Under the pieces are notes generated by a model. It had not been told where the DNA came from. It worked only from the letters and a program-made list of their open reading frames with translations, and did no database searches. From Blastococcus sp. (GTDB lineage Bacteria; Actinomycetota; Actinomycetes; Mycobacteriales; Geodermatophilaceae), in assembly GCA_025963345.1 (NCBI GenBank), contig JAOPUS010000081.1, forward strand, positions 1-5,322: 5,322 nt of DNA. The letters run 5' to 3'. The position numbers and the translations under genes were made by a program. Positions 1 to 5,322 of this stretch are shown here, in pieces. The first letter of the stretch is position 1. The number at the start of each line of letters is the position of its first letter.

Positions 1-560
1 TGCCAGTGCGCCACGTTCCTGCGGCCGGGGTGCCGGTGGAGCTGCGCGGCGCCGGTCGCTGCAGCCGGCAGGTGAACAACTTCGCCACCGCCGGCGTGTT
101 CGAGGCCGACGCGGTCATCGCGTGCGAGGTCATCACGCCGGCCGGGAACTGGTCGTCCTACCCTCCGCACAAGCACGACGAGACCAGCGACGTGGAGAGC
201 GAACTCGAGGAGATCTACTACTTCGAGATCGCACCGGGTCCGCAGGGACAGCCGGGCCTCGCCTACCAGCGGGTCTACGGCACCCCGGAGCGACCGATCG
301 ACGTGCTGGCGGAGGTCCGCGACGGCGACGCCGTCCTCATCCCGAACGGGTGGCACGGCCCCTCGATCGCCGCACCGGGTCACGACCTCTACTACCTCAA
401 CGTCATGGCCGGGCCCGGCGAGGAACGCGCCTGGCGGATCGTCGACGACCCGGCGCACGCCTGGATCCGCGGCACCTGGGCGTCCGAGGACATCGATCCC
501 CGCCTGCCGCTGCACTCCCCCACTGATTCCTCCATCCAGAACGGAGCGTCCCGGTCGTGA
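1..560 (+). CDS. iolB: 5-deoxy-glucuronate isomerase IolB, C-terminal part (5' end outside window)
   Basis: IolB converts 5-deoxy-D-glucuronate to 2-deoxy-5-keto-D-gluconate in cytosolic myo-inositol catabolism. The frame is open to the left edge (first whole codon at 3) and stops with TGA at 558-560. About 185 residues are present; the family usually has about 270-300, so about 100 N-terminal residues are missing. Counting from the GTG at 6, family hallmarks are RQVNNF (21-26), the cupin metal site PPHKHDE (53-59, His55 and His57), the acidic LEEIYYF stretch (67-73, Glu69 a likely ligand) and NGWHGP (114-119, His117 a likely ligand). Assignment of individual ligands is inferred from the cupin pattern. 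Its stop overlaps the GTG start of iolD by 4 bp, as expected for coupled genes. The GTG at 6 is an internal codon, not the start, because the sequence before the metal site is too short for a bicupin and no ribosome binding site can be checked. Confidence 0.95.
   Translation, partial: PVRHVPAAGVPVELRGAGRCSRQVNNFATAGVFEADAVIACEVITPAGNWSSYPPHKHDETSDVESELEEIYYFEIAPGPQGQPGLAYQRVYGTPERPIDVLAEVRDGDAVLIPNGWHGPSIAAPGHDLYYLNVMAGPGEERAWRIVDDPAHAWIRGTWASEDIDPRLPLHSPTDSSIQNGASRS
543..546 (+). promoter_or_regulatory. Ribosome binding site of iolD (GGAG)
   Basis: GGAG lies 10 nt upstream of the GTG at 557, inside the last codons of iolB. It is a modest Shine-Dalgarno match at a slightly long spacing and supports the GTG as the iolD start. 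Together with the GTGA overlap, it suggests that iolD translation depends partly on ribosomes finishing iolB. Confidence 0.55.
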
Positions 561-2509
561 GCGAGCCCACCCCGCCGCCGGTGCGGACCGACACCGTGCG
601 CCTGACCGTGGCCCAGGCCGTCGTGCGCTTCCTGGCCGCGCAGCACACCGAGCGCGACGGACACCGCCAACGGCTCTTTGCCGGGTGCTTCGGGATCTTC
701 GGCCACGGCAACGTCGCCGGCCTCGGGCAGGCGCTGCTGCAGGCGGAGGTCACCGACCCGCAGCTGCTGCCCTACGTGCTGGGACGGAACGAGCAGGCGA
801 TGGTGCACACGGCCGCCGCCTATGCGCGGGCCAAGGACCGGCTGCAGACCTGGGCGGTCTCCTCCAGCGTCGGACCGGGCGCGACCAACATGGTCACCGG
901 CGCGGCCCTCGCCACCATCAACCGGCTGCCGGTGCTGCTGCTCCCGGCCGACACCTTCGCGACCCGTGCCAGCGCCCCCGTGCTCCAGGAGCTCGAGCGG
1001 CCCGACAGCGGTGACATCACGGTCAACGACGTCTTCCGCCCGGTCTCCCGGTACTTCGACCGGGTGTGGCGGCCCGAGCAGCTGCCCGGTGCCCTGCTGG
1101 GGGCCATGCGCGTCCTGACCGACCCCGTGGAGACCGGCGCGGTGACGGTGGCCATCCCCCAGGACGTGCAGGCCGAGGCGCACGACTGGCCGGTCGAGCT
1201 GTTCGCCGAGCGCATCTGGCACGTGGCCCGCCCGGTCCCGGAGCGGGCGGCCCTGGAGCGGGCCGTCGAGGTCATCCGCTCCGCCCGGCGGCCCCTGCTG
1301 GTCGCCGGAGGGGGCGTCATCTACTCCGGCGCCACCGAGGCGCTGGATGCCTTCGCCACGGCGACCGGCATCCCCGTGGGCCAGACCCAGGCGGGGAAGG
1401 GCGCGCTGCCCTTCGACCATCCGCTGTCCGTCGGGGCCATCGGCTCGACCGGGACGACCGCGGCCAACGCCCTCGCCCGCGAGGCGGACGTGGTGATCGG
1501 CATCGGCACGCGCTACAGCGACTTCACGACCGCCTCACGCACCGCCTTCGGCGATCCCGGGGTGCGGTTCGTCAACGTCAACGTGGCCTCGCTCGACGCG
1601 GCCAAGCAGTCGGCGGTCGGTGTCGTCGCCGACGCCCGCGAGACCCTCGTGGCACTCACCGAGGCGCTGGCCGGGTGGTCGGTGGACGAGGCGTACCGGA
1701 ATCGCACCGCGGAACTCGCCGCGACCTGGGAGGACACGGTCGAGGCCGCCTATCACCCGGCCACGCCGAGCGCGGGCGAGGGCGGCCGGCTCACCCAGAA
1801 CGAGGTCATCGGCGCGGTCAACGACGTGTCCGCTCCCCGGGACGTCGTCGTCTGCGCGGCCGGGTCCATGCCCGGTGACCTGCACAAGATGTGGCGGACC
1901 CGGGACCCCAAGGGCTACCACGTGGAGTACGGCTACTCGTGCATGGGCTACGAGGTCGCCGGCGGCATCGGGGTCGCGATGGCCGACCCGGACCGCGACG
2001 TGTTCGTCATGGTCGGCGACGGGTCCTACCTGATGATGGCGACCGAGCTGGTGACCGCCGTCCAGGAGGGCGTGAAGGTCATCGTCGTCCTGGTGCAGAA
2101 CCACGGCTTCGCCTCGATCGGCGCCCTCTCCGAGCAGCTGGGGTCCCAGCGCTTCGGCACCCGCTACCGCTATCGCTCGTCGTCGGGCCGCCTCGACGGC
2201 GACGTGCTGCCGGTCGACCTCGCGGCGAACGCGGCCAGCCTGGGGGTCGACGTCCTGGTCGCCCAGGACGGGCCCAGCCTCGAGGCGGCGCTCCGCAAGG
2301 CCAAGGCCGGCGACCGGACGACGGTGGTGCACGTCGAGACCGACCCGCTGGTCGATGCGCCCGACAGCGAGTCCTGGTGGGACGTCCCGGTCAGCGAGAT
2401 CTCCACGCTCGAGAGCACGCAGGACGCCCGCGCTGTCTACGAGCGCTGGAAGTCGCGCCAACACCCGTACCTCGCGCCGTCCGAACACGGCCGGGCCCCC
2501 CGGTCCTGA
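557..2509 (+). CDS. iolD: 3D-(3,5/4)-trihydroxycyclohexane-1,2-dione hydrolase IolD
   Basis: IolD is a cytosolic thiamine-diphosphate enzyme that hydrolytically opens the ring of THcHDO, made by IolE, to give 5-deoxy-D-glucuronate for IolB. The product is 650 residues, about full family length. The N-terminal pyrimidine-binding domain (about 15-205) carries the cofactor-activating Glu79 in GRNEQAM and the SSVGPGATN loop (103-111). The central domain (about 225-375) has VAGGGVIYSGA (249-259). The C-terminal pyrophosphate domain (about 415-600) has the Mg/ThDP motif beginning GDGS (487-490) and ending at Asn515 in VQNHGFASIG. The NHGFASIGALSEQLGSQRFG region (515-534) is typical of IolD rather than acetolactate synthase. 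The GTG start overlaps the iolB stop (GTGA), and a later start would cut into the domain. An acetolactate-synthase-like enzyme is the only serious alternative by fold, but the inositol neighbours and the IolD-type C-terminal block make it unlikely. Confidence 0.96.
   Translation: MSEPTPPPVRTDTVRLTVAQAVVRFLAAQHTERDGHRQRLFAGCFGIFGHGNVAGLGQALLQAEVTDPQLLPYVLGRNEQAMVHTAAAYARAKDRLQTWAVSSSVGPGATNMVTGAALATINRLPVLLLPADTFATRASAPVLQELERPDSGDITVNDVFRPVSRYFDRVWRPEQLPGALLGAMRVLTDPVETGAVTVAIPQDVQAEAHDWPVELFAERIWHVARPVPERAALERAVEVIRSARRPLLVAGGGVIYSGATEALDAFATATGIPVGQTQAGKGALPFDHPLSVGAIGSTGTTAANALAREADVVIGIGTRYSDFTTASRTAFGDPGVRFVNVNVASLDAAKQSAVGVVADARETLVALTEALAGWSVDEAYRNRTAELAATWEDTVEAAYHPATPSAGEGGRLTQNEVIGAVNDVSAPRDVVVCAAGSMPGDLHKMWRTRDPKGYHVEYGYSCMGYEVAGGIGVAMADPDRDVFVMVGDGSYLMMATELVTAVQEGVKVIVVLVQNHGFASIGALSEQLGSQRFGTRYRYRSSSGRLDGDVLPVDLAANAASLGVDVLVAQDGPSLEAALRKAKAGDRTTVVHVETDPLVDAPDSESWWDVPVSEISTLESTQDARAVYERWKSRQHPYLAPSEHGRAPRS
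2491..2503 (+). other. Small GC hairpin at the 3' end of iolD
   Basis: CCGGG (2491-2495) pairs with CCCGG (2499-2503) around a 3-nt loop. The stem extends outward by one G-U and one G-C pair (2490/2504 and 2489/2505). It lies inside the last iolD codons and has no following T-run, so it is not an intrinsic terminator. Such short stems are common in DNA this rich in G and C, and a role in mRNA stability would be inference only. Confidence 0.3.
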
Positions 2510-2514
2510 CCACC

Positions 2515-2538
2515 CCGACCACCCGACCACCCGACCAC
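2515..2538 (+). repeat. Three perfect tandem copies of CCGACCAC in the iolD-iolE gap
   Basis: Copies lie at 2515-2522, 2523-2530 and 2531-2538. A degenerate fourth copy, CTGACCAC at 2506-2513, is set off by one extra C and contains the iolD stop codon. The repeat fills nearly the whole 39-bp gap and runs directly into the iolE ribosome binding site. The unit is pyrimidine-rich and nearly free of self-complementarity, so it should leave the site unstructured. Likely origin is replication slippage; any regulatory role is inference. Confidence 0.85.
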
Positions 2539-2543
2539 GGAGG
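2539..2543 (+). promoter_or_regulatory. Strong ribosome binding site of iolE (GGAGG)
   Basis: GGAGG, within GGAGGAAGAC, lies 5 nt before the ATG at 2549. It is the best Shine-Dalgarno match in the window and fixes the iolE start. It stands at the only junction where genes do not overlap, so iolE can probably be initiated independently of iolD. Confidence 0.85.
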
Positions 2544-2548
2544 AAGAC

Positions 2549-3529
2549 ATGAGCACGCAGAGCCAGGCGGCGCCGACGCCGACGCGGCAGGGCACCAGCC
2601 GGATCCGGATCGGATCGGCGCCCGACTCGTGGGGCGTCTGGTTCCCCGACGACCCCGAGCAGGTGCCCTGGCAGCGGTTCCTCGACGAGGTCAGCGCCTG
2701 CGGCTACGAGTGGATCGAGCTCGGGCCCTACGGCTACCTCCCCACCGATCCGGCCCGGCTGGCCGACGAGCTCGGCTCCCGCAACCTGAAGGTCACCGCC
2801 GGCACGGTGTTCGAGCACCTGCACCGCCCGGACTCGTGGGATGCGGTGTGGAGCCAGGTGAAGGACGTCGCGGCGCTGACCCAGGCGATGGGCGGCACGC
2901 ACGTCGTCGTCATCCCCGACACCTTCCGCGACCAGAAGACCGGCGCCGACATCGAGTCCCGGAACCTCACTCCGGAGGCTTGGAACGCCATGACCACCGG
3001 CGTGGACCGGCTGGGACGTGCGGTGCAGGAGGAGTACGGGCTGAGCATCGCCTTCCACCCGCACGCCGAGAGCCACGTCGGCTACCAGACCGACATCGAG
3101 CGGTTCCTGGCCGACACCGACCCGGCGTACGTGCCGCTGTGCCTCGACACCGGCCACGTCAGCTACTACCGCGGCGACAATCTCGACCTGATCCGGCGCT
3201 ATCCCGAGCGGATCGGCTACCTGCACCTCAAGCAGGTCGACCCCGCCGTCATCGACCGGGTGCTGGCCGAGGACATCACCTGGCCGGCCGCCGTCCAGCT
3301 GGGCGCCATGGTCGAGCCGCCACAGGGCGTGCCGGACTACCCGCCGCTGCTCGAGGCGATCGAGGAGCTGGGCCTCGACGTCTTCGCGATCGTCGAGCAC
3401 GACCTGTACCCGTGTCCCCCCGACGTGCCGCTCCCGATCGCGCAGCGCACGCACCACTACATCGCCGGCTGCGGCATCCGGTCGCTCGAGATCGGCCGGC
3501 CGGCGAACGCCACGGAGCAGCAGTCATGA
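2549..3529 (+). CDS. iolE: IolE-like TIM-barrel protein, probable 2-keto-myo-inositol dehydratase
   Basis: The 326-residue product belongs to the xylose-isomerase-like TIM-barrel (AP endonuclease 2) superfamily. Position between iolD and iolG makes it the likely inosose dehydratase, converting 2-keto-myo-inositol to THcHDO in the cytosol. The barrel begins after a polar leader of about 18 residues with IGSAPDSWGVWFP (21-33), then GYEWIELGPYGYLP (52-65). Putative metal and substrate residues are FHPH (169-172), LDTGH (199-203, Asp200 and His203), YLHLKQ (224-229, His226) and IVEHD (281-285, Glu283). His in place of the usual first metal-binding Glu resembles classical IolE (HHH/HPH pattern) more than IolI or IolH. 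It is a little longer than Bacillus IolE (about 300) and looks only distantly related to it; proteins of this type are often annotated just as sugar phosphate isomerase/epimerase. An inosose isomerase role remains possible. Its stop overlaps the iolG start (ATGA). Confidence 0.8.
   Translation: MSTQSQAAPTPTRQGTSRIRIGSAPDSWGVWFPDDPEQVPWQRFLDEVSACGYEWIELGPYGYLPTDPARLADELGSRNLKVTAGTVFEHLHRPDSWDAVWSQVKDVAALTQAMGGTHVVVIPDTFRDQKTGADIESRNLTPEAWNAMTTGVDRLGRAVQEEYGLSIAFHPHAESHVGYQTDIERFLADTDPAYVPLCLDTGHVSYYRGDNLDLIRRYPERIGYLHLKQVDPAVIDRVLAEDITWPAAVQLGAMVEPPQGVPDYPPLLEAIEELGLDVFAIVEHDLYPCPPDVPLPIAQRTHHYIAGCGIRSLEIGRPANATEQQS
2702..2722 (+). repeat. 21-bp direct repeat, copy 1 (inside iolE)
   Basis: These 21 bases are identical to 4671-4691 in iolH, and the flanking bases on both sides differ. 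In both genes the block is read in the same frame and encodes GYEWIEL, in the second strand region of the TIM barrel. Conservation of the protein element plus shared codon preference is the likely cause. Confidence 0.8.
3514..3517 (+). promoter_or_regulatory. Ribosome binding site of iolG (GGAG)
   Basis: GGAG lies 8 nt before the ATG at 3526, inside the last codons of iolE. This spacing is near ideal and favours the ATG at 3526 over the in-frame ATG at 3565, whose only upstream GGAG abuts it directly with no spacer. Confidence 0.7.
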
Positions 3530-4599
3530 CGACCACCGAGACCGCCGCGGGCGTCCTCCCGGAGATGGCCGACGTCCCGGCCCGCGACCTGCGCGTGGCC
3601 GTGCTCGGCGTCGGGATGATGGGGGCCGACCACGTGGCCCGCCTGCACAGCCGCGTCTCCGGGGCAGAGGTGGTCGCGGTCAGCGACGCCTTCACCGAGA
3701 AGGCCGAGCAGGTGGCGGCGGAGGTCCCCGGCTGCCGGGTGATCGCCGACCCGATGGCCGCGATCGCCGATCCCGAGGTCGACGCCGTGGTCATAGCCAC
3801 CCCGGGCCAGTTCCACGAGGCGCAGGCCCTGGCCTGCATCGAGCGCGGCATCCCGGTGCTGTGCGAGAAGCCGCTGACCATGGACGCGGACAGCTCCCTG
3901 GCGGTCGTCCGGGCCGAGGACGAGTTCGCCGCACGCACCGGCCGGCGCCTGGTCCAGGTCGGCTTCATGCGCCGTTTCGACCCGGAGTACGCCCAGCTCA
4001 GGCTACTGATCGCCTCCGGGGACATCGGGGAGCCGCTCGTCGTCCACTGCGTGCACCGCAACGCCGCGGTGCCACCGCACTTCACCAGCGAGATGATGAT
4101 CACCGACTCGGTGGTGCACGAGGTCGACGTCGCCCGCTTCCTGCTGGACGAGGAGATCGCCGCGGTGACCGTGCTCCGGCCGAAGGCCACCCGGCACGCA
4201 GTGGCGGGCCAGTCCGATCCCCTGCTGGTGCTCTTCGAGATGACCAGCGGGCGGATCGTCGACGTGGAGTGCTTCGTGAGCACCGGCGTGGCCTACGAGG
4301 TGCGCACCGAGGTGGTGGCCGAGGACGGCAGCGCGATGATCGGCCTCGACCTGGGGATCGTGCGGCAGGGGGCCGGCACCCGCGGAGCAATCCGCAGCAC
4401 CGGGATCGCCCCCGACTTCCGGGAACGCTTCGCCCGTGCCTACGACATCGAGGTGCAGCGCTGGGTCGACGCCGCCCGCCGCGGCACGATCGACGGGCCG
4501 GGCGCCTGGGACGGCTACGCGGCGTCTGCCGTCGGCACCGCCGGGGTCGAGGCCCTGCGCAGCGGGCGGCGGACAGAGGTACGGCTGGCGCCGCGATGA
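3526..4599 (+). CDS. iolG: Inositol 2-dehydrogenase IolG (Gfo/Idh/MocA family)
   Basis: IolG oxidises myo-inositol to 2-keto-myo-inositol (scyllo-inosose) with NAD+, the first step of the pathway. The 357-residue product has an N-terminal Rossmann domain starting near residue 22: GVGMMG (28-33) binds the dinucleotide and Asp54 at the end of strand 2 favours NAD+ over NADP+. EKP (114-116) supplies Lys115. In the C-terminal substrate domain, Asp194 and His198 (TDSVVHEVD) have the spacing of the Asp172/His176 catalytic pair of Bacillus IolG, and GFMRRFDPEY (146-155) is typical of inositol dehydrogenases. The 20-residue leader before the Rossmann fold is slightly long; a start at 3565 would trim it but has a poorer ribosome site. 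It overlaps iolE and iolH by 4 bp each (both ATGA). Preference for another inositol isomer, such as scyllo- or D-chiro-inositol, cannot be excluded by sequence reading. Confidence 0.92.
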   Translation: MTTTETAAGVLPEMADVPARDLRVAVLGVGMMGADHVARLHSRVSGAEVVAVSDAFTEKAEQVAAEVPGCRVIADPMAAIADPEVDAVVIATPGQFHEAQALACIERGIPVLCEKPLTMDADSSLAVVRAEDEFAARTGRRLVQVGFMRRFDPEYAQLRLLIASGDIGEPLVVHCVHRNAAVPPHFTSEMMITDSVVHEVDVARFLLDEEIAAVTVLRPKATRHAVAGQSDPLLVLFEMTSGRIVDVECFVSTGVAYEVRTEVVAEDGSAMIGLDLGIVRQGAGTRGAIRSTGIAPDFRERFARAYDIEVQRWVDAARRGTIDGPGAWDGYAASAVGTAGVEALRSGRRTEVRLAPR

Positions 4600-5322
4600 G
4601 GATCGCCTTGGACCCGCAGATGCTGCGCACGACGCCGCTGCTGGAGCTCCCCGACGTCGTGGCCGGGATGGGCTACGAGTGGATCGAGCTCTCGCCCCGC
4701 GACGACTTCATCCCCTTCTTCAAGCACCCCCGGGTCGATCTCGCCACGGTGCGGTCCTTCCGGTCGAAGCTGGCCGATGCCGGCGTCGGCGTCACCTCGC
4801 TGCTCCCGGTCATGCGCTGGTCCGGACCGGGCGAGGAGGAGCGAGAGGCCGCCGTGCGCTACTGGCGGCGGGCGATCGAGATCTGCGCCGAACTCGGTGT
4901 GGACACGATGAACAGCGAGTTCAACGGCCGCCCGGAGGCCCCGGAGCTCGCCGAGGCGATGTTCTGGCGGTCGATGGAGGAGCTGCTCCCGGTCTTCGAG
5001 CACGAGGGGATCCGGCTCGCACTGGAGCCCCATCCCGACGACTTCATCGAGCTGGGCCACCCGGCCGTCGACATGGTCAGGGGCATCGACTCCCCGAACG
5101 TGTCCTTCCTGTACTGCCTGCCGCACACGTTCCACCAGGGCGACGACGCCCCGGGGATCATCGCGTCCGCCGGCGACCTGCTCACCCACGTGCATGTCGC
5201 CGACTCGATGGACCACACCGCCTCCGACGGGCTGCGCTACATCACCAACCCGCCGGGCAACACCATCCGCGTCCACCAGCACGCGGAGATCGGCCGCGGC
5301 GACGTCGACTTCGACGAGGCCT
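4596..5322 (+). CDS. iolH: Inositol catabolism protein IolH (3' end outside window)
   Basis: This is a xylose-isomerase-like TIM-barrel protein of the IolH type. It travels with inositol operons, but its reaction is not established. The frame runs open from the ATG at 4596 to the right edge: 242 residues, against about 290 for the family, so roughly 50 C-terminal residues are missing. It begins MRIALDPQMLR and shows GYEWIELSPRDDF (26-38), NSEFNGRPE (106-114), LEPHPDDFIE (143-152, Glu144 a likely metal ligand), FLYCLPHTFHQGD (171-183), HVHVAD (198-203), LRYITNPPG (213-221) and HQHAEIGRGDVDF (227-239). The usual Asp-Thr-Gly-His segment of related barrels is replaced by the LPHTF block, as in IolH, which separates it from IolE and IolI. 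The ATG overlaps the iolG stop (ATGA). The nearest purine-rich site, AGAGG at 4575-4579, is 16 nt away, so translation probably relies on coupling to iolG. Confidence 0.92.
   Translation, partial: MRIALDPQMLRTTPLLELPDVVAGMGYEWIELSPRDDFIPFFKHPRVDLATVRSFRSKLADAGVGVTSLLPVMRWSGPGEEEREAAVRYWRRAIEICAELGVDTMNSEFNGRPEAPELAEAMFWRSMEELLPVFEHEGIRLALEPHPDDFIELGHPAVDMVRGIDSPNVSFLYCLPHTFHQGDDAPGIIASAGDLLTHVHVADSMDHTASDGLRYITNPPGNTIRVHQHAEIGRGDVDFDEA
4671..4691 (+). repeat. 21-bp direct repeat, copy 2 (inside iolH)
   Basis: Exact match to 2702-2722 in iolE, in the same reading frame (GYEWIEL), 1969 bp downstream in direct orientation. It marks equivalent positions of two related TIM barrels. A recombination between the copies would remove iolG and create an in-frame iolE-iolH joint, but 21 bp is short for homologous recombination. 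Confidence 0.8.

Noticed and set aside
6..8. GTG at 6 as the true start of iolB
   Set aside because: The frame stays open to the window edge and the protein would be about 100 residues too short for IolB.
392..1420. Minus-strand open frame of 342 codons across the end of iolB and start of iolD
   Set aside because: Compositional shadow of iolD; no motif and no convincing ribosome site.
2491..2503. Hairpin at the end of iolD as an intrinsic terminator
   Set aside because: The stem is short, lies before the stop codon and has no T-run; iolE follows in the same operon.
557..2509. iolD as an acetolactate synthase or other ThDP decarboxylase
   Set aside because: The fold is shared, but the 650-residue length, the NHGFASIGALSEQLG block and the inositol neighbours fit IolD.
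2515..2538. Tandem CCGACCAC units as a CRISPR array or a set of regulator operators
   Set aside because: There are no spacers and the unit is only 8 bp with no dyad symmetry, so neither reading is supported.
1535..3457. Long minus-strand open frame (640 codons) across iolD and iolE
   Set aside because: It is antisense to two well-recognised genes, its translation is low-complexity (rich in R, G, V, D, H and L) with no recognisable domain, and such frames arise from strong third-position G/C bias.
1891..3525. An apparent 545-residue N-terminal extension of iolG, in frame with no stop
   Set aside because: It overlaps iolD and iolE in another frame and translates to Arg/Gly/Pro-rich low-complexity sequence; the real iolG begins at 3526, where the Rossmann protein starts and a ribosome site is present.
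3276..4283. Minus-strand open frame of 335 codons antisense to iolE and iolG
   Set aside because: Ser/Arg/Ala-rich shadow translation with no family resemblance.
4515..5282. Minus-strand open frame of 255 codons antisense to iolH
   Set aside because: Antisense shadow of a clear IolH reading frame.

Overview
The window is a compact, very GC-rich stretch (roughly 70% by eye, not counted) with strong G/C bias at third codon positions. Codon use, the actinobacterial-type IolE-like protein and the gene order all point to a high-GC actinomycete. A Geodermatophilaceae, Pseudonocardiales or Nocardioides-like host is plausible, but genus cannot be set from this sequence. Everything readable lies on the + strand and belongs to one myo-inositol catabolism operon that is cut at both ends by the window.

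Layout: 1-560 is the C-terminal part of iolB (5-deoxy-glucuronate isomerase). 557-2509 is a complete iolD (thiamine-diphosphate-dependent THcHDO hydrolase). 2510-2548 is the only intergenic gap; it holds three perfect tandem copies of an 8-bp unit followed by a strong ribosome binding site. 2549-3529 is an iolE-like TIM-barrel dehydratase gene. 3526-4599 is iolG (inositol 2-dehydrogenase). 4596-5322 is iolH, truncated at the right edge. iolB/iolD, iolD's downstream neighbours iolE/iolG, and iolG/iolH each overlap by 4 bp (GTGA, ATGA, ATGA), so the block is almost certainly one transcript with translational coupling. The iolB-D-E-G-H order matches the actinobacterial iol operon known from Corynebacterium.

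How the genes work together: IolG oxidises myo-inositol to 2-keto-myo-inositol. IolE dehydrates this to 3D-trihydroxycyclohexane-1,2-dione (THcHDO). IolD opens the ring hydrolytically to 5-deoxy-D-glucuronate. IolB isomerises that to 2-deoxy-5-keto-D-gluconate, the substrate of the IolC kinase, which is not in the window. These four enzymes are therefore encoded in exactly the reverse order of the reactions. IolH is a conserved companion whose chemistry is not established. The regulator, kinase, aldolase, methylmalonate-semialdehyde dehydrogenase and transporter expected in such a locus would lie outside this window.

I found no RNA gene, mobile element, CRISPR array, promoter or convincing terminator. 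The long minus-strand reading frames are compositional shadows. I see no evidence for a previously undescribed system; the findings are small-scale features of an otherwise ordinary catabolic operon.
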